Source: Flavobacterium nitrogenifigens (GTDB taxonomy: Bacteria > Bacteroidota > Bacteroidia > Flavobacteriales > Flavobacteriaceae). From it: a DNA stretch of 64,000 nt. The stretch lies in NCBI RefSeq assembly GCF_003254565.1, contig NZ_QJRI01000182.1, positions 248,001 to 312,000 of the forward strand, read 5' to 3'. The notes under the pieces were generated by a model, which did no database searches, was not told where the DNA came from, and saw nothing but the letters and a program-made list of their open reading frames with translations. Positions within the stretch are counted from its first letter, which is position 1. Every line of letters starts with the position of its first letter. This document shows positions 44,001 through 51,760 of this stretch, piece by piece. Made by a program: the position numbers and the translations under genes.

Positions 44001-44330
44001 GCTTTAGCCGCTCTTAATGCTAATACAACTATGTGGTCTCCATATATGAGAACTGCTATATTTACTGATTGGGCAGTTGAAGACGCATCATTTTTAAGAT
44101 TAAATACTTTAACATTAGGATATACAACTCCTGAAATGTTTACATCTAAACTTGGAATTTCTAAATTAAGATTCTATTTGACAGCAAGCAATGTTTTTGT
44201 TTGGACTAACTATTCAGGTTCTGATCCTGAAGTTTCAACAAGAAGAAAAAACCCGCTTACACCAGGGGTTGATTCAAGTCCTTATCCAAGAAGCAGACAA
44301 ATGATTTTTGGAATGAACCTTAATTTCTAA
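41085..44330 (+). CDS. SusC/RagA-type TonB-linked outer-membrane receptor
   Basis: 1081 residues. Signal peptide (about 1-31, ending SQVHAQ). A carboxypeptidase-like domain (about 33-110) contains TIEGTVKDAAGLSLPGVNVL and FDGHYKIKL. The SusC plug begins at VVVIGYGTSKKSDLTGAVST (about 116-135) with SGADLKKVP, GRIAGVQVT, VRGGGSL, PLIIVDGFPV and AASTAIYGSRGANGVILITT. A long 22-strand-type barrel follows, ending MIFGMNLNF. With SusD it imports oligosaccharides or peptides across the outer membrane, powered by TonB. SusD follows after 18 bases. Confidence 0.96.
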   Translation: MNFKELLNKGANFCFKLVFLLCLLIGSQVHAQGTTIEGTVKDAAGLSLPGVNVLEKGTKNGTSTDFDGHYKIKLTNPKAVLTFSFIGFQSLSISAEGKTKVNATLVEDANNLNEVVVIGYGTSKKSDLTGAVSTISGADLKKVPVANVAEALTGRIAGVQVTASEGSPDADIRIRVRGGGSLTQDASPLIIVDGFPVNSMNDISSSDIDTMTVLKDAASTAIYGSRGANGVILITTKKGKDGKMAVNFNMFYGMKTMANQIDVLSPEDYTKWQYEYALLSQTGTKVPSNPDSYTKYFGNWEDHDMYQGLKGDDWQKQIFGRTGEVQSRDLGIRGGTDKLNYNFNYAHYDEKAIMIGSNYKRNNLALALKSKLSDKIDVGFTMRYSDTEVDGGGVNEQNEKSSSDSRMRTIVGYAPLPVAGLTSEDVTGDGSNVLINPFKSVSDNDRQQFRKNFNMLGSFGWEIVDNLKLNVDLGLDNFYNQDYRFYGLTTYYVANAPKAELQDMPAMIMSDSKDRRFRNANTLNYDFKKIMGEDHHLTALIGEESISTSSNTLTTTIHGYPTFFDFEKAKTLTSQGTPQAVDNYYNPDDKLLSFFGRANYDYKNRYIFSATFRADGSSKFQEQNRWGYFPAFAAGWKISEESWLKNQSWLSLLKVRASYGEAGNNNIPVGQQIQIFQSTPTTWINGVTSVWAPSKTMPNPDLKWETTVTQNLGLDFAFFKNRLSGNFDVYKNVTSDLLINFPVPGSGYDYQYRNMGETQNTGFEATLNVVAIEKAKYGLNFSFNMSVNKNRINSLGVMNNFGQATGWASSQIGDDYLIEVGSSLGAMYGYKNDGRYEVSDFDYVGGKYVLKSGVISTATTLVGDGSSLKPGDMKLKDVNGDGKVDINDKTIIGNVNPKSSGGFIINGNAYGFDLMAAFNWSIGNEIYNADKIEFSTATASGEYKNLNSTMADGKRWTNLDPATGQLVTGNPEALAALNANTTMWSPYMRTAIFTDWAVEDASFLRLNTLTLGYTTPEMFTSKLGISKLRFYLTASNVFVWTNYSGSDPEVSTRRKNPLTPGVDSSPYPRSRQMIFGMNLNF

Positions 44331-44348
44331 TTTAAAAGACTACACAAA

Positions 44349-46163
44349 ATGAAACATAAAATAATAATAGCAGGATTGATTATTTCGGCTTTATTTAGTT
44401 CTTGCCAGCAATTTGAAGACGATTATTTAGATACAGATGCACCATCAACATTAGATCCATCATTGATTTTTTCTGAACCTGACCTTGCTAAAGGAGCAGT
44501 TGATGGAATAAAAGTGCCATTTGCTGAGACAAACTCTTATAGAGGGAGATTTTTACCATACTATGGATTAAATACAGATACAGAATGGTACAATACCTCA
44601 CAAACTGCAGGAGATAAAGCAGATTTGTGTGTTTACGATGCGAAGCCAAGTAATACAGAGATGAATACAACGAACAATGCTTATTCAATGATGTTTTCAG
44701 GTATCGAGCGTGCTAATGTTTGTATTACAGGAATGCGTCAATATGGAAATCCTAAACCAGGTACAGAAATGGGGCAGTTATTAGGAGAAGCTTTAACGCT
44801 AAGAGCAATATACTATGCCGATTTGCTAAAAGCATGGGGAGATGTTCCTGCTCGTTTTGAGCCTATTACCACTGCAACTTTATATTTGCCTAAAACAAGT
44901 AGAGATGTTATTTACAAACAATTACTGGCAGACTTAGGTGAGGCATCAACATTGGTTGCGTGGCCTAATGAAACTTCTTATACAAGTACTGTAGAACATG
45001 TAAATAAAGCTTTTGTAAAGGCATTTAGAGCACGTTTAGCTCTAGTAGCAAGTGGCTATCAGCAATATCCTGACGGAGTAAGAAGAAGCAATGATCCAGA
45101 ACTTTCAGTTGCTAATATGTATGCATTGGCATTAAAAGAATCTCGTGAAGTAATTCAAAGTGGCTCTGCTCATTTAGAATCTACTTTTGAAGGATTATGG
45201 AGAAAATATAATCAAGAAATTACGAATGCAGGAGGCGAATCTCTTTGGGAACTTCCTTTTGCTGATGGTCGTGGACGTATGTTGTTTACGTTTGCAGTAA
45301 AACATACTTCACCAAGTGATCAGTTCCAGCAAAATGGTGCAAACCGTGGCGGGGTGGCAGGTCCTTTACCGTTTGTTTTCTACGATTATGATCAGACAGA
45401 TTTGCGTAGAGATGTTACCTGTGTGCCTTACAAATGGGGTACTGCTGTAGCTGGAACTCCTTATCCTATTGCTAAGCAAGAGTTAGCAGGATTAGATACC
45501 TGGTGTTTTGGTAAATATCGTTACGAATGGATGACGCGTAGAGTTACTTCTGATAATGACGATGGTGTTAATAAAATGTACATGCGCTATGCTGAAGTGC
45601 TTCTTATTGCGGCTGAAACAGCAAATGAATTAGAAGGTCCTAGTGCTGCAATGCCTTATTTAAAGGAAATTAGAAGAAGATCATTCTCTTCAGCTGATCA
45701 AGCAGTGAAAGTGGAGAACTATGTAAATAATTTAACGAGTAAAGAAGCAATGTTTAATGCTCTTGTCGAAGAAAATAAATATGAGTTTACAGGAGAAATG
45801 GAACGTAAACAAGCACTTATCCGTTGGAATTTGCTTAAAGCAAACTTAGACAAGGCTAAACAAAAAATGGCAGACTTATCTGCTCGTACGGGTGATTATG
45901 CTAATGTACCGTCAACTTTATATTATAAATATAAATCTGATAATGTAAGCTTAGATATTTATGGATTAAATAGAGGAGAAACTACAAACCCAGGAGCTAC
46001 ATATACAGCTTTTGCATGGACATGGACAGGAACTGCTGCTGATGCAAAGATAGCTTCATTGTATAAAGTGGGAATGAATCCTGATAACAGACAATTCTGG
46101 CCAATATGGCAAGTGTTTCTTGATGGAAGCAATGGTCAGTTAAAAAATGATTTTGGTTATTAA
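44349..46163 (+). CDS. SusD/RagB-type nutrient-binding lipoprotein
   Basis: 604 residues. Lipoprotein signal MKHKIIIAGLIISALFSSC with Cys19 as anchor; downstream the SusD N-terminal pattern (QQFEDDYLDTDAPSTLDPSL), TPR-like helices such as LRAIYYADLLKAWGDVPARF (about 152-171) and a C-terminal RagB/SusD region with YMRYAEVLLIAAETANELEG (about 415-434). It forms the lid over the SusC barrel and captures glycans. At 604 residues it is at the long end for the family. Confidence 0.94.
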   Translation: MKHKIIIAGLIISALFSSCQQFEDDYLDTDAPSTLDPSLIFSEPDLAKGAVDGIKVPFAETNSYRGRFLPYYGLNTDTEWYNTSQTAGDKADLCVYDAKPSNTEMNTTNNAYSMMFSGIERANVCITGMRQYGNPKPGTEMGQLLGEALTLRAIYYADLLKAWGDVPARFEPITTATLYLPKTSRDVIYKQLLADLGEASTLVAWPNETSYTSTVEHVNKAFVKAFRARLALVASGYQQYPDGVRRSNDPELSVANMYALALKESREVIQSGSAHLESTFEGLWRKYNQEITNAGGESLWELPFADGRGRMLFTFAVKHTSPSDQFQQNGANRGGVAGPLPFVFYDYDQTDLRRDVTCVPYKWGTAVAGTPYPIAKQELAGLDTWCFGKYRYEWMTRRVTSDNDDGVNKMYMRYAEVLLIAAETANELEGPSAAMPYLKEIRRRSFSSADQAVKVENYVNNLTSKEAMFNALVEENKYEFTGEMERKQALIRWNLLKANLDKAKQKMADLSARTGDYANVPSTLYYKYKSDNVSLDIYGLNRGETTNPGATYTAFAWTWTGTAADAKIASLYKVGMNPDNRQFWPIWQVFLDGSNGQLKNDFGY

Positions 46164-46189
46164 AATCTTTAATAAATTAATAAGTTATT

Positions 46190-47767
46190 ATGATGAACAC
46201 AAAAAATATATTTAGAGGACTAATAACCATATTATGGCTTGCATTTGCTGTTTCAAGTTGCGAAAGTTATAATGAAGAGTTGTTAGACGGTATAGGAAAT
46301 ACAAGAGAATTTTCTCCTATCGGGCTCACAGCCAAAATTAGAAATTCAACTACAGTTGAATTAGACTGGGGGGTGAAAGCAGATGAAAATCCAGATCATT
46401 ATGTGGTAGAATTTAGCGCAGATGATCCAGAGTTCAAGACTATTTTTAAAACAATAAATGTTACACCTAGTCAACTACCAGTACAAGTAGCTTTAGAAGG
46501 AGAAACTACTTATTCGATCAGAGTAAAATCGGTAAGTGCAGCTGGTCTTGAAGATTCTAAATGGTCTATTACGACTGCAACAACATTATCTGAGCAAATT
46601 TTCTTTCCAATTAAGGATGAAGAGATTCAAGCTACATCTGTTACTTTAAGATGGACACCAAATAGTAACGTAACTCATATTTTGCTTCAACCGGGTAATC
46701 TGAATCATACCATAACAGCAGAAGAGAAAGTGGCTGGAGTGGCAGTTGTTACTGGTTTAACTCCTGAAACAAACTATGATGTCACATTAAAGAATGGAAC
46801 TAAAACTAGAGGAACACTTCAATTCACAAGTGGTGTTGATCTTACGAATGGTATTATAGTAAATCCGGGAGATGACTTAAATGCTAAAATAGCTCAAGCA
46901 TCAGCGGGATCACGACTATTGCTTATGCCTGGTAATTTTCAGACAACAGGAGAGGTGATTTTAAATAAAACACTTATTATTAGAGGTGTAAGACCAGAGA
47001 ATAGACCAATATTGAATGTGAAATTTACCATAAATTCGGGTCTTGTTAATCTTTCGTTGATGGATTTAGAATTAAAAGGAACAGGATTAAATAATGCTGC
47101 AGTTGTAACTGTATCAGGAGCTTCTTCTAATTATGGAGATATTTTAATAACAAGATGTGCAATCCATGATTATACTCGTGCATTAATTGCTGCGAATGCG
47201 TCAAATTCAAAAGTAGCTTCATTTACGGTTGATAATAGTATTGTTAAGTCAGTAAATACAAATGCCGGAGCTGATTTTATCGATTTTAGAAATTCACATG
47301 TGGCAAGTATAATACTTAAAAACAGCACATTTGATTCATGTTCTACAAGTCGTGATTTTGTTAGAGTAGACGGTGTTGTTCCTGCTAATGGAGGTTTTTC
47401 TGGTACTGGTTTAAAGACTACAATTTTAATTCAAAATTGTACACTTTACAATGTTTCAAACCTAACTGCGCCAAAAAGAATTTTATACGTGAGATTTTTA
47501 GATAACAGTTCAACAGTAATGAATACTTTGATTGTGTCAACATCGGCTATTTATACAAATCATGCAGCTACAGAAACTCCTGCATTTAGTAAAAATTATT
47601 ACTACACAGCTGAAAGTTTTATGGATGCTACTATTCCTTTAAACAAAGTTGATGCAACTGGAGTAACAGCAAACCCACAATTTGTTGATGCTGCAACAGG
47701 GAACTTTAAAGTTCAAAACCAAACAATGATTGACAATAATATTGGAGATCCTCGTTGGTTAAAATAA
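46190..47767 (+). CDS. FN3-DUF4957-DUF5123 surface lipoprotein of the Sus locus
   Basis: 525 residues. Signal ends with lipobox AVSSC (Cys about 24). Two fibronectin-III-like domains follow (about 42-128 with STTVELDWGVKADENPDHYV; about 135-212 with ATSVTLRWTPNSNVTHILLQ). Then comes a right-handed beta-helix (about 225-525) corresponding to DUF4957/DUF5123: NPGDDLNAKIAQASAGSRLL, ILITRCAIHDYTRALI, ILKNSTFDSC and the closing ANPQFVDAATGNFKVQ. Such proteins are often found third after SusCD in loci for pectic or other plant polysaccharides, where they are thought to bind or degrade glycan at the surface. A terminator closes the operon. Confidence 0.82.
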   Translation: MMNTKNIFRGLITILWLAFAVSSCESYNEELLDGIGNTREFSPIGLTAKIRNSTTVELDWGVKADENPDHYVVEFSADDPEFKTIFKTINVTPSQLPVQVALEGETTYSIRVKSVSAAGLEDSKWSITTATTLSEQIFFPIKDEEIQATSVTLRWTPNSNVTHILLQPGNLNHTITAEEKVAGVAVVTGLTPETNYDVTLKNGTKTRGTLQFTSGVDLTNGIIVNPGDDLNAKIAQASAGSRLLLMPGNFQTTGEVILNKTLIIRGVRPENRPILNVKFTINSGLVNLSLMDLELKGTGLNNAAVVTVSGASSNYGDILITRCAIHDYTRALIAANASNSKVASFTVDNSIVKSVNTNAGADFIDFRNSHVASIILKNSTFDSCSTSRDFVRVDGVVPANGGFSGTGLKTTILIQNCTLYNVSNLTAPKRILYVRFLDNSSTVMNTLIVSTSAIYTNHAATETPAFSKNYYYTAESFMDATIPLNKVDATGVTANPQFVDAATGNFKVQNQTMIDNNIGDPRWLK

Positions 47768-47790
47768 AAAAATCGTGGTTGATTAAATAG

Positions 47791-47830
47791 AAAAAGCGGG
47801 ATGCAATTTATTTTGTAATCCCGCTTTTTT
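47791..47830 (+). terminator. Terminator after the SusCD operon
   Basis: AAAAAGCGGGAT / ATCCCGCTTTTT stem (47791-47802 and about 47818-47829) with T run. Confidence 0.85.
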
Positions 47831-47877
47831 AGTTTTCAGTTATGGGGGTAACTGAAATTGTAATGAAAACTAAAAAA

Positions 47878-48450
47878 TCATTCTATAAATAAATCAAATT
47901 TTTCTAATAAACCCGCAAGCGCCGTATGAGAAACCTTTGTTCCTTTAATTTTATTTTCTGATGGATCAAATGCATAATTTCTTGAACTTCTAAAATCGGT
48001 TTTTTCTAAAATGCTTTCCACGAAAGTGGCACCAGAAAGATCACAGTTTTTAAAAATGGCTAAAGATAAATCGGTGTTGGAGAAATCTGTTTCTTTTAAA
48101 GAGCAGTCTGTAAAATTGGTTTTCTTCAATTTTTTGTAAATAAAGGTTGAATAGTCCAGAACGGAATCTTCGAAATTCATGGAAAATAAAAAGCTGTTGC
48201 AGGCACTAAAGTCAAGTCCCATCAATTTACAGCCAACGAACTTGATATTTTTCAATCCTGTATTTTTTAAAACAGCCAACGAAAGATTGCAGTTTTTAAA
48301 AGTAGAATCCATGAAATCATTATGGCTTAAATCGCTTTTAGAAAAGTTGCAGTTAATGAATTCGCAGTTTACAAATTCGGTATTGGCCAAACTTTGATCC
48401 GAGTAATCAATCGTTTCAAAAGTTCTGTTTTGGTATAATTTTGATTCCAT
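47878..48450 (-). CDS. Pentapeptide-repeat protein (Qnr/McbG-like)
   Basis: 190 residues from the ATG at 48450, MESKLYQNRTFETIDYSDQ; an upstream ATG at 48498 would overlap the preceding gene and is less likely. Almost the whole length is A(D/N)LxX-type pentapeptides, e.g. NCNFSKSDLSHNDFMDSTFK, TNFTDCSLKETDFSNTDLSL. They form a right-handed quadrilateral helix. The C-terminal cap (YAFDPSENKIKGTKVS, ALAGLLEKF) resembles that of Qnr/McbG/MfpA DNA-mimic proteins, which protect gyrase. Antibiotic resistance is only a possibility. Co-directional with the small HMA-like gene 29 bases upstream. Confidence 0.85.
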   Translation of the reverse strand: MESKLYQNRTFETIDYSDQSLANTEFVNCEFINCNFSKSDLSHNDFMDSTFKNCNLSLAVLKNTGLKNIKFVGCKLMGLDFSACNSFLFSMNFEDSVLDYSTFIYKKLKKTNFTDCSLKETDFSNTDLSLAIFKNCDLSGATFVESILEKTDFRSSRNYAFDPSENKIKGTKVSHTALAGLLEKFDLFIE

Positions 48451-48479
48451 ATAAATTTTTAAAAAGGGCGGGTAAAGTT

Positions 48480-48680
48480 TTATTCTAATTCGATACAATC
48501 AAAAACAGGATTGTTTTGAAGCAATGCTGTAACATTCAATTCACTGTCAACTCTCAAGATATTGTCACAATCTTCGAGATCAAAATTCCATAGCGAATTA
48601 GGCAATAATTCATTTAGGAGTACAGAAGCCGATTCAAATTTGGCTTCGCTGTCAACTGAGGTTTTAAAAACATAAATCAT
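48480..48680 (-). CDS. Small HMA-like protein lacking metal ligands, paralogue A
   Basis: 66 residues from the ATG at 48680 (an ATG three codons upstream is also possible). Pattern IYVFKTSV, then 21 residues, then WNFDLEDCDNILRVDSE and a final FDCIELE. This is the beta-alpha-beta-beta-alpha-beta word order of small flavobacterial heavy-metal-associated domains (KTN…CxxC…W.vD…..ILTV), but without the CxxC. It aligns without gaps for about 45 residues with the small protein at 60542-60751: same spacing from KTxV to NFD and from NFD to NIL. Function unknown. Confidence 0.7.
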   Translation of the reverse strand: MIYVFKTSVDSEAKFESASVLLNELLPNSLWNFDLEDCDNILRVDSELNVTALLQNNPVFDCIELE

Positions 48681-48750
48681 AATTTGCATTTTTGAGGAAG
48701 CAAATTTCTGAAAAACGTCTACATATTTGTTAGGATTCTTTAATCAATGA

Positions 48751-49677
48751 TTAGGACTTATCAATCAATTTTCGGTATCGAATAGGAGAAATTCCTTCTG
48801 TTTTTTTAAAGAAACGGCTAAAGTAAGATTGGTCTTCAAAGCCTACTTGCGTTGCTACTTCACCTACAGAAAGAGTGGTTTGAAAGAGTAAGTATTTTGC
48901 TTCAAGCAATATGTTTTCGTCAATCCATTTTACGGCAGATTTTCCTGTAACATTCTTTACACATTTATTCAAGTGGTTTGGAGTAACATTTAATAAAGAA
49001 GAATAGTAATTGACCTGATGCTGGGTTTTTATATGATCGTGAATCAGTTCTTTGAATTTTGCTGTTAATACTTCTGCGGCCGAAATATTTTTAACGGTTT
49101 TCACAGCATTTTTATTCATTTCATAAAACAAAGTAATTAGGTATGATTGAACGATATTCAGATCTGTAATTGTCGTTTCAGAATATTCCTTTTTCAATCT
49201 TTCTAAAATGTTTGTAATTGGAGCTATATCTTCAGCAGCTAGTTTGATTTTTGGATTTCCAGAAATTTTTAAAAAATCAAAATCATTCAGCAATTCACGG
49301 CTACCGTATTTTCTAATCAGAATATCGGGATGAAACTGGCAGATATAGCCTTTATGAATGTTGTTGACATTATCAAGCGAAAAAATCTGACCAGCTGGAA
49401 CCATTATCATTTCGTTGTCTGTTGTGACATATTCCTGATAGCCTAATTTCATAACATGCTGACCAGAAGAAATAAAAATTAGAGTATGGCAAGAATGTTT
49501 AGAAGGCGGAACAGGATGCTGCATCTGCATAATCTCTTCAATTTCAAGACAGAAAAAATGATCCGAATTCGATTTGAAAAGCAAATGAATAGGATTGTCT
49601 TCTCCTAAAAACTTCTCTCGAAATCCTTTTGGTCCATAGGTCTTTATTTTTTCTGCCTGCTTCTTTTTCATTTTCAA
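48751..49677 (-). CDS. AraC-family regulator
   Basis: 308 residues. N-terminal cupin-like half (CHTLIFISSGQHVMKLGYQE, about 59-78, and IMVPAGQIFSLDNV). C-terminal AraC domain with two HTH parts: YYSSLLNVTPNHLNKCVKNV (about 221-240) and LSVGEVATQVGFEDQSYFSR with FFKKTEGISPIRYRK. Its start overlaps the stop of the upstream DUF6642 gene by 4 bases, so the two are translated together. The ligand is unknown. Confidence 0.92.
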   Translation of the reverse strand: MKMKKKQAEKIKTYGPKGFREKFLGEDNPIHLLFKSNSDHFFCLEIEEIMQMQHPVPPSKHSCHTLIFISSGQHVMKLGYQEYVTTDNEMIMVPAGQIFSLDNVNNIHKGYICQFHPDILIRKYGSRELLNDFDFLKISGNPKIKLAAEDIAPITNILERLKKEYSETTITDLNIVQSYLITLFYEMNKNAVKTVKNISAAEVLTAKFKELIHDHIKTQHQVNYYSSLLNVTPNHLNKCVKNVTGKSAVKWIDENILLEAKYLLFQTTLSVGEVATQVGFEDQSYFSRFFKKTEGISPIRYRKLIDKS

Positions 49678-50237
49678 TAATATAATCTAAAATCAAGCAG
49701 TTTGCAGAGATTGTAATGTTTGGCATAAAGATCTTCAACGACTTCAATTAAATTATCATTTTCCTGATACAGACTAAAAAACGCTTTGTCAATTGTACTG
49801 CAGCTGGCAATTTTATTATAAGTCGAACCATAGCCAGAAATAGCTCTAGCGCCAGTAATGTCTAAGAAATATTGTGCTTCTTCTTCGTTTAAGTCTAAAA
49901 CTTTAAGATTGGCAAAATGAATAATTTTGCCTTTCATTTTTCCTTCAAACAATTCGGCAATTTCTTCAATGCTGTAATAATAATCGTGAAGACAGATGTT
50001 GTTTTCCTGACCAGGCATTGCTAGATAAATAATCTCATAATCTTTAAAATTATGATCTTCGTAAAGTAAAATATTCAGACTTTCTTCTAAACCTTCAATC
50101 GTGTCGCAAGTTTTATGAATGCTCGAAATGCCTTGGTCAATAGCCAATTCTTCGAGACATTTTACCACATGTGTTGGGGTATGATCGTCTATATCTTTAA
50201 CGCCTTCAAGGCAGAAAATAAATTTTTCATTATCCAT
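49674..50237 (-). CDS. DUF6642-like protein (possible caspase/CHAT-like fold)
   Basis: 187 residues from MDNEKFIFCLEGVKDIDDHT at 50237; an earlier ATG at 50282 lacks support. The opening FIFCLEG and the order of elements match what I know as DUF6642: a predicted strand EIIYLAMPGQENNICL (about 69-84), then GKIIHFANLKVLDL (about 102-115) and LDITGARAISGYGSTY (about 124-139). That order resembles CHAT/caspase-like domains (strand-His, strand-Cys, then TGAxAxxGY). The position where a catalytic Cys would be expected is Asn or Leu here, so it may be inactive or a different fold. Translationally coupled to an AraC gene. Confidence 0.6.
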   Translation of the reverse strand: MDNEKFIFCLEGVKDIDDHTPTHVVKCLEELAIDQGISSIHKTCDTIEGLEESLNILLYEDHNFKDYEIIYLAMPGQENNICLHDYYYSIEEIAELFEGKMKGKIIHFANLKVLDLNEEEAQYFLDITGARAISGYGSTYNKIASCSTIDKAFFSLYQENDNLIEVVEDLYAKHYNLCKLLDFRLYY

Positions 50238-50408
50238 GCAGTTATTCTTTCTGGTTTTAAATTTTTTTACTGGTTTTAGCAAATGTATTTTTTAAATCAT
50301 AAAATCCAATAGATAAAACAGACTTTAACGTCTTTTTTTGTTTTTAAATTTAGGTTAGAGCAACGTAAATTTTTAAACGTATTTTTGTAAACCGAAAATT
50401 AGTTACAC

Positions 50409-51014
50409 ATGATACAAATTAACCAAACGGCATCTTTTGATGTTGAAGATATATTATTCTGCTTTGCTCTAGAATCTGAAGCGGCGGAAGTTTTTAAAGG
50501 CCACAATGTCTTATTTACTGGAATAGGAAAAGTAAATGCAGCTTACGAATTGACAAAAGCAATTCAAAAGAAAAAACCGTCTGTAATTATTAATCTGGGT
50601 TCGGCGGGAAGCAGCTATTTTCAGAAAGGCGATGTGATTTGCTGTACCAAATTTGTTCAAAGAGATATGGATGTTCGAGGTTTAGGTTTTACATTGTACG
50701 AAACACCACTTTCTGGTTTACCACCAGTTTTAGAATATGGTTTGTTAATGGATAATCTTCAAGAAGGAATCTGCGGAACAGGCGATAACTTCGAAATGGG
50801 ACATTGTTCAGACGCTTATAATGTCGTTGATATGGAAGCTTACGCTCTAGCCATGATTGCCATGAAAGAAAATATTCCGTTTTTAAGCTTAAAATATATT
50901 TCTGACGGAGCCGATGATAATGCTGCCGAAGATTGGACAGTTCAGGTTCATAAAGCAGCGATTGCTTACGGTAAAATTTTAGGATTGATCAAAGAATCAG
51001 AAGCCATTTCTTAG
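50409..51014 (+). CDS. 5'-methylthioadenosine/S-adenosylhomocysteine nucleosidase-like protein
   Basis: 201 residues. Phosphorylase-superfamily features: FALESEAAEVF (19-29), FTGIGKVNAAYELTKAI (about 36-52, phosphate/adenine loop), IINLGSAGS (about 59-67), the ribose-binding VVDMEAYALA (about 138-147) and KYISDGADDNAAED (about 158-171) with the catalytic Asp. It would hydrolyse the N-glycosidic bond of MTA, SAH or a related nucleoside. It is shorter than E. coli Pfs (232) and may have another nucleoside substrate. A hairpin overlaps its stop codon. Confidence 0.85.
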   Translation: MIQINQTASFDVEDILFCFALESEAAEVFKGHNVLFTGIGKVNAAYELTKAIQKKKPSVIINLGSAGSSYFQKGDVICCTKFVQRDMDVRGLGFTLYETPLSGLPPVLEYGLLMDNLQEGICGTGDNFEMGHCSDAYNVVDMEAYALAMIAMKENIPFLSLKYISDGADDNAAEDWTVQVHKAAIAYGKILGLIKESEAIS

Positions 51015-51026
51015 TTGAAATGGCTT
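51000..51026 (+). terminator. Hairpin spanning the nucleosidase stop codon
   Basis: AAGCCATTTC / GAAATGGCTT, 10 bp, with the TAG stop in the loop. Only a weak T tract follows, so termination is uncertain. Confidence 0.5.
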
Positions 51027-51192
51027 ATTAGCTTGTTTATAAATCTGTTTTCTACTTTTTTTAGTCTTCACTGATGCGCTATGCAAAATGTCTCTAACTT
51101 GTACGGTTTTTTATAAAGAACCCTTTTTAGAATGGCTTAAAATTAGATTTAGTTTTGAATTAAGATAGTTTCAGATAAATATGTTTTTAGAT

Positions 51193-51669
51193 TTACTTTT
51201 TAAGCTCATAATAATTATTTTCTCCATTACATTTTAAATTTATTGCTTTAGGAAAACCATTGTCAAGACTAATGATATTTTTTTCCTTGCAATTTTTGTT
51301 GTCGAAATATAGTTTACATTTCTTTAATGTAGTGGGTAATTCATTAATATGGCTTAAATAATAATATCCAAAATATTGCTTTTTATCAGTATATATAAAA
51401 ATATGATTTTCAGAAGTTGGACTATTTTTTAAATTAAAAATAAATGATGAAATAACAACATAATATGTTCCTTGATTAGTCTTTACTTCTCCTAAGTATC
51501 TACCTTGCAATTTTTCAGAATCATTTATTTTTTTATAAGACAATATCTTCTGATTTTTACTTATAAGATTTAAATTAAAAAGATTTCTCTCTTTTTTGTA
51601 GTCAAAGTAATTTTGTGAAAATATATTGTTTGTGAAAAAAATGAATGTTAGTATTGTAATTGTTCTCAT
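51193..51669 (-). CDS. Secreted hypothetical protein
   Basis: 158 residues with a signal peptide (MRTITILTFIFFTNNIFSQ, cleavage after 19). The mature part is basic and Asn-rich with repeated Tyr and Lys, and has three Cys near the end (CKLYFDNKNC, LKC). A strand-rich pattern (GRYLGEVKTNQGTYYVVISS) suggests a small beta-barrel or lipocalin-like fold. I recognise no family. It follows the sirtuin gene after a 91-base gap on the same strand. Confidence 0.55.
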   Translation of the reverse strand: MRTITILTFIFFTNNIFSQNYFDYKKERNLFNLNLISKNQKILSYKKINDSEKLQGRYLGEVKTNQGTYYVVISSFIFNLKNSPTSENHIFIYTDKKQYFGYYYLSHINELPTTLKKCKLYFDNKNCKEKNIISLDNGFPKAINLKCNGENNYYELKK

Positions 51670-51760
51670 ATTGGAGTTTTAACTATCAATTCTATTTGAA
51701 TCTTTACTTTGGTTTGAATTTTTTATCATAATTTGATATTCCTTTAAGCTTCTATCAATA

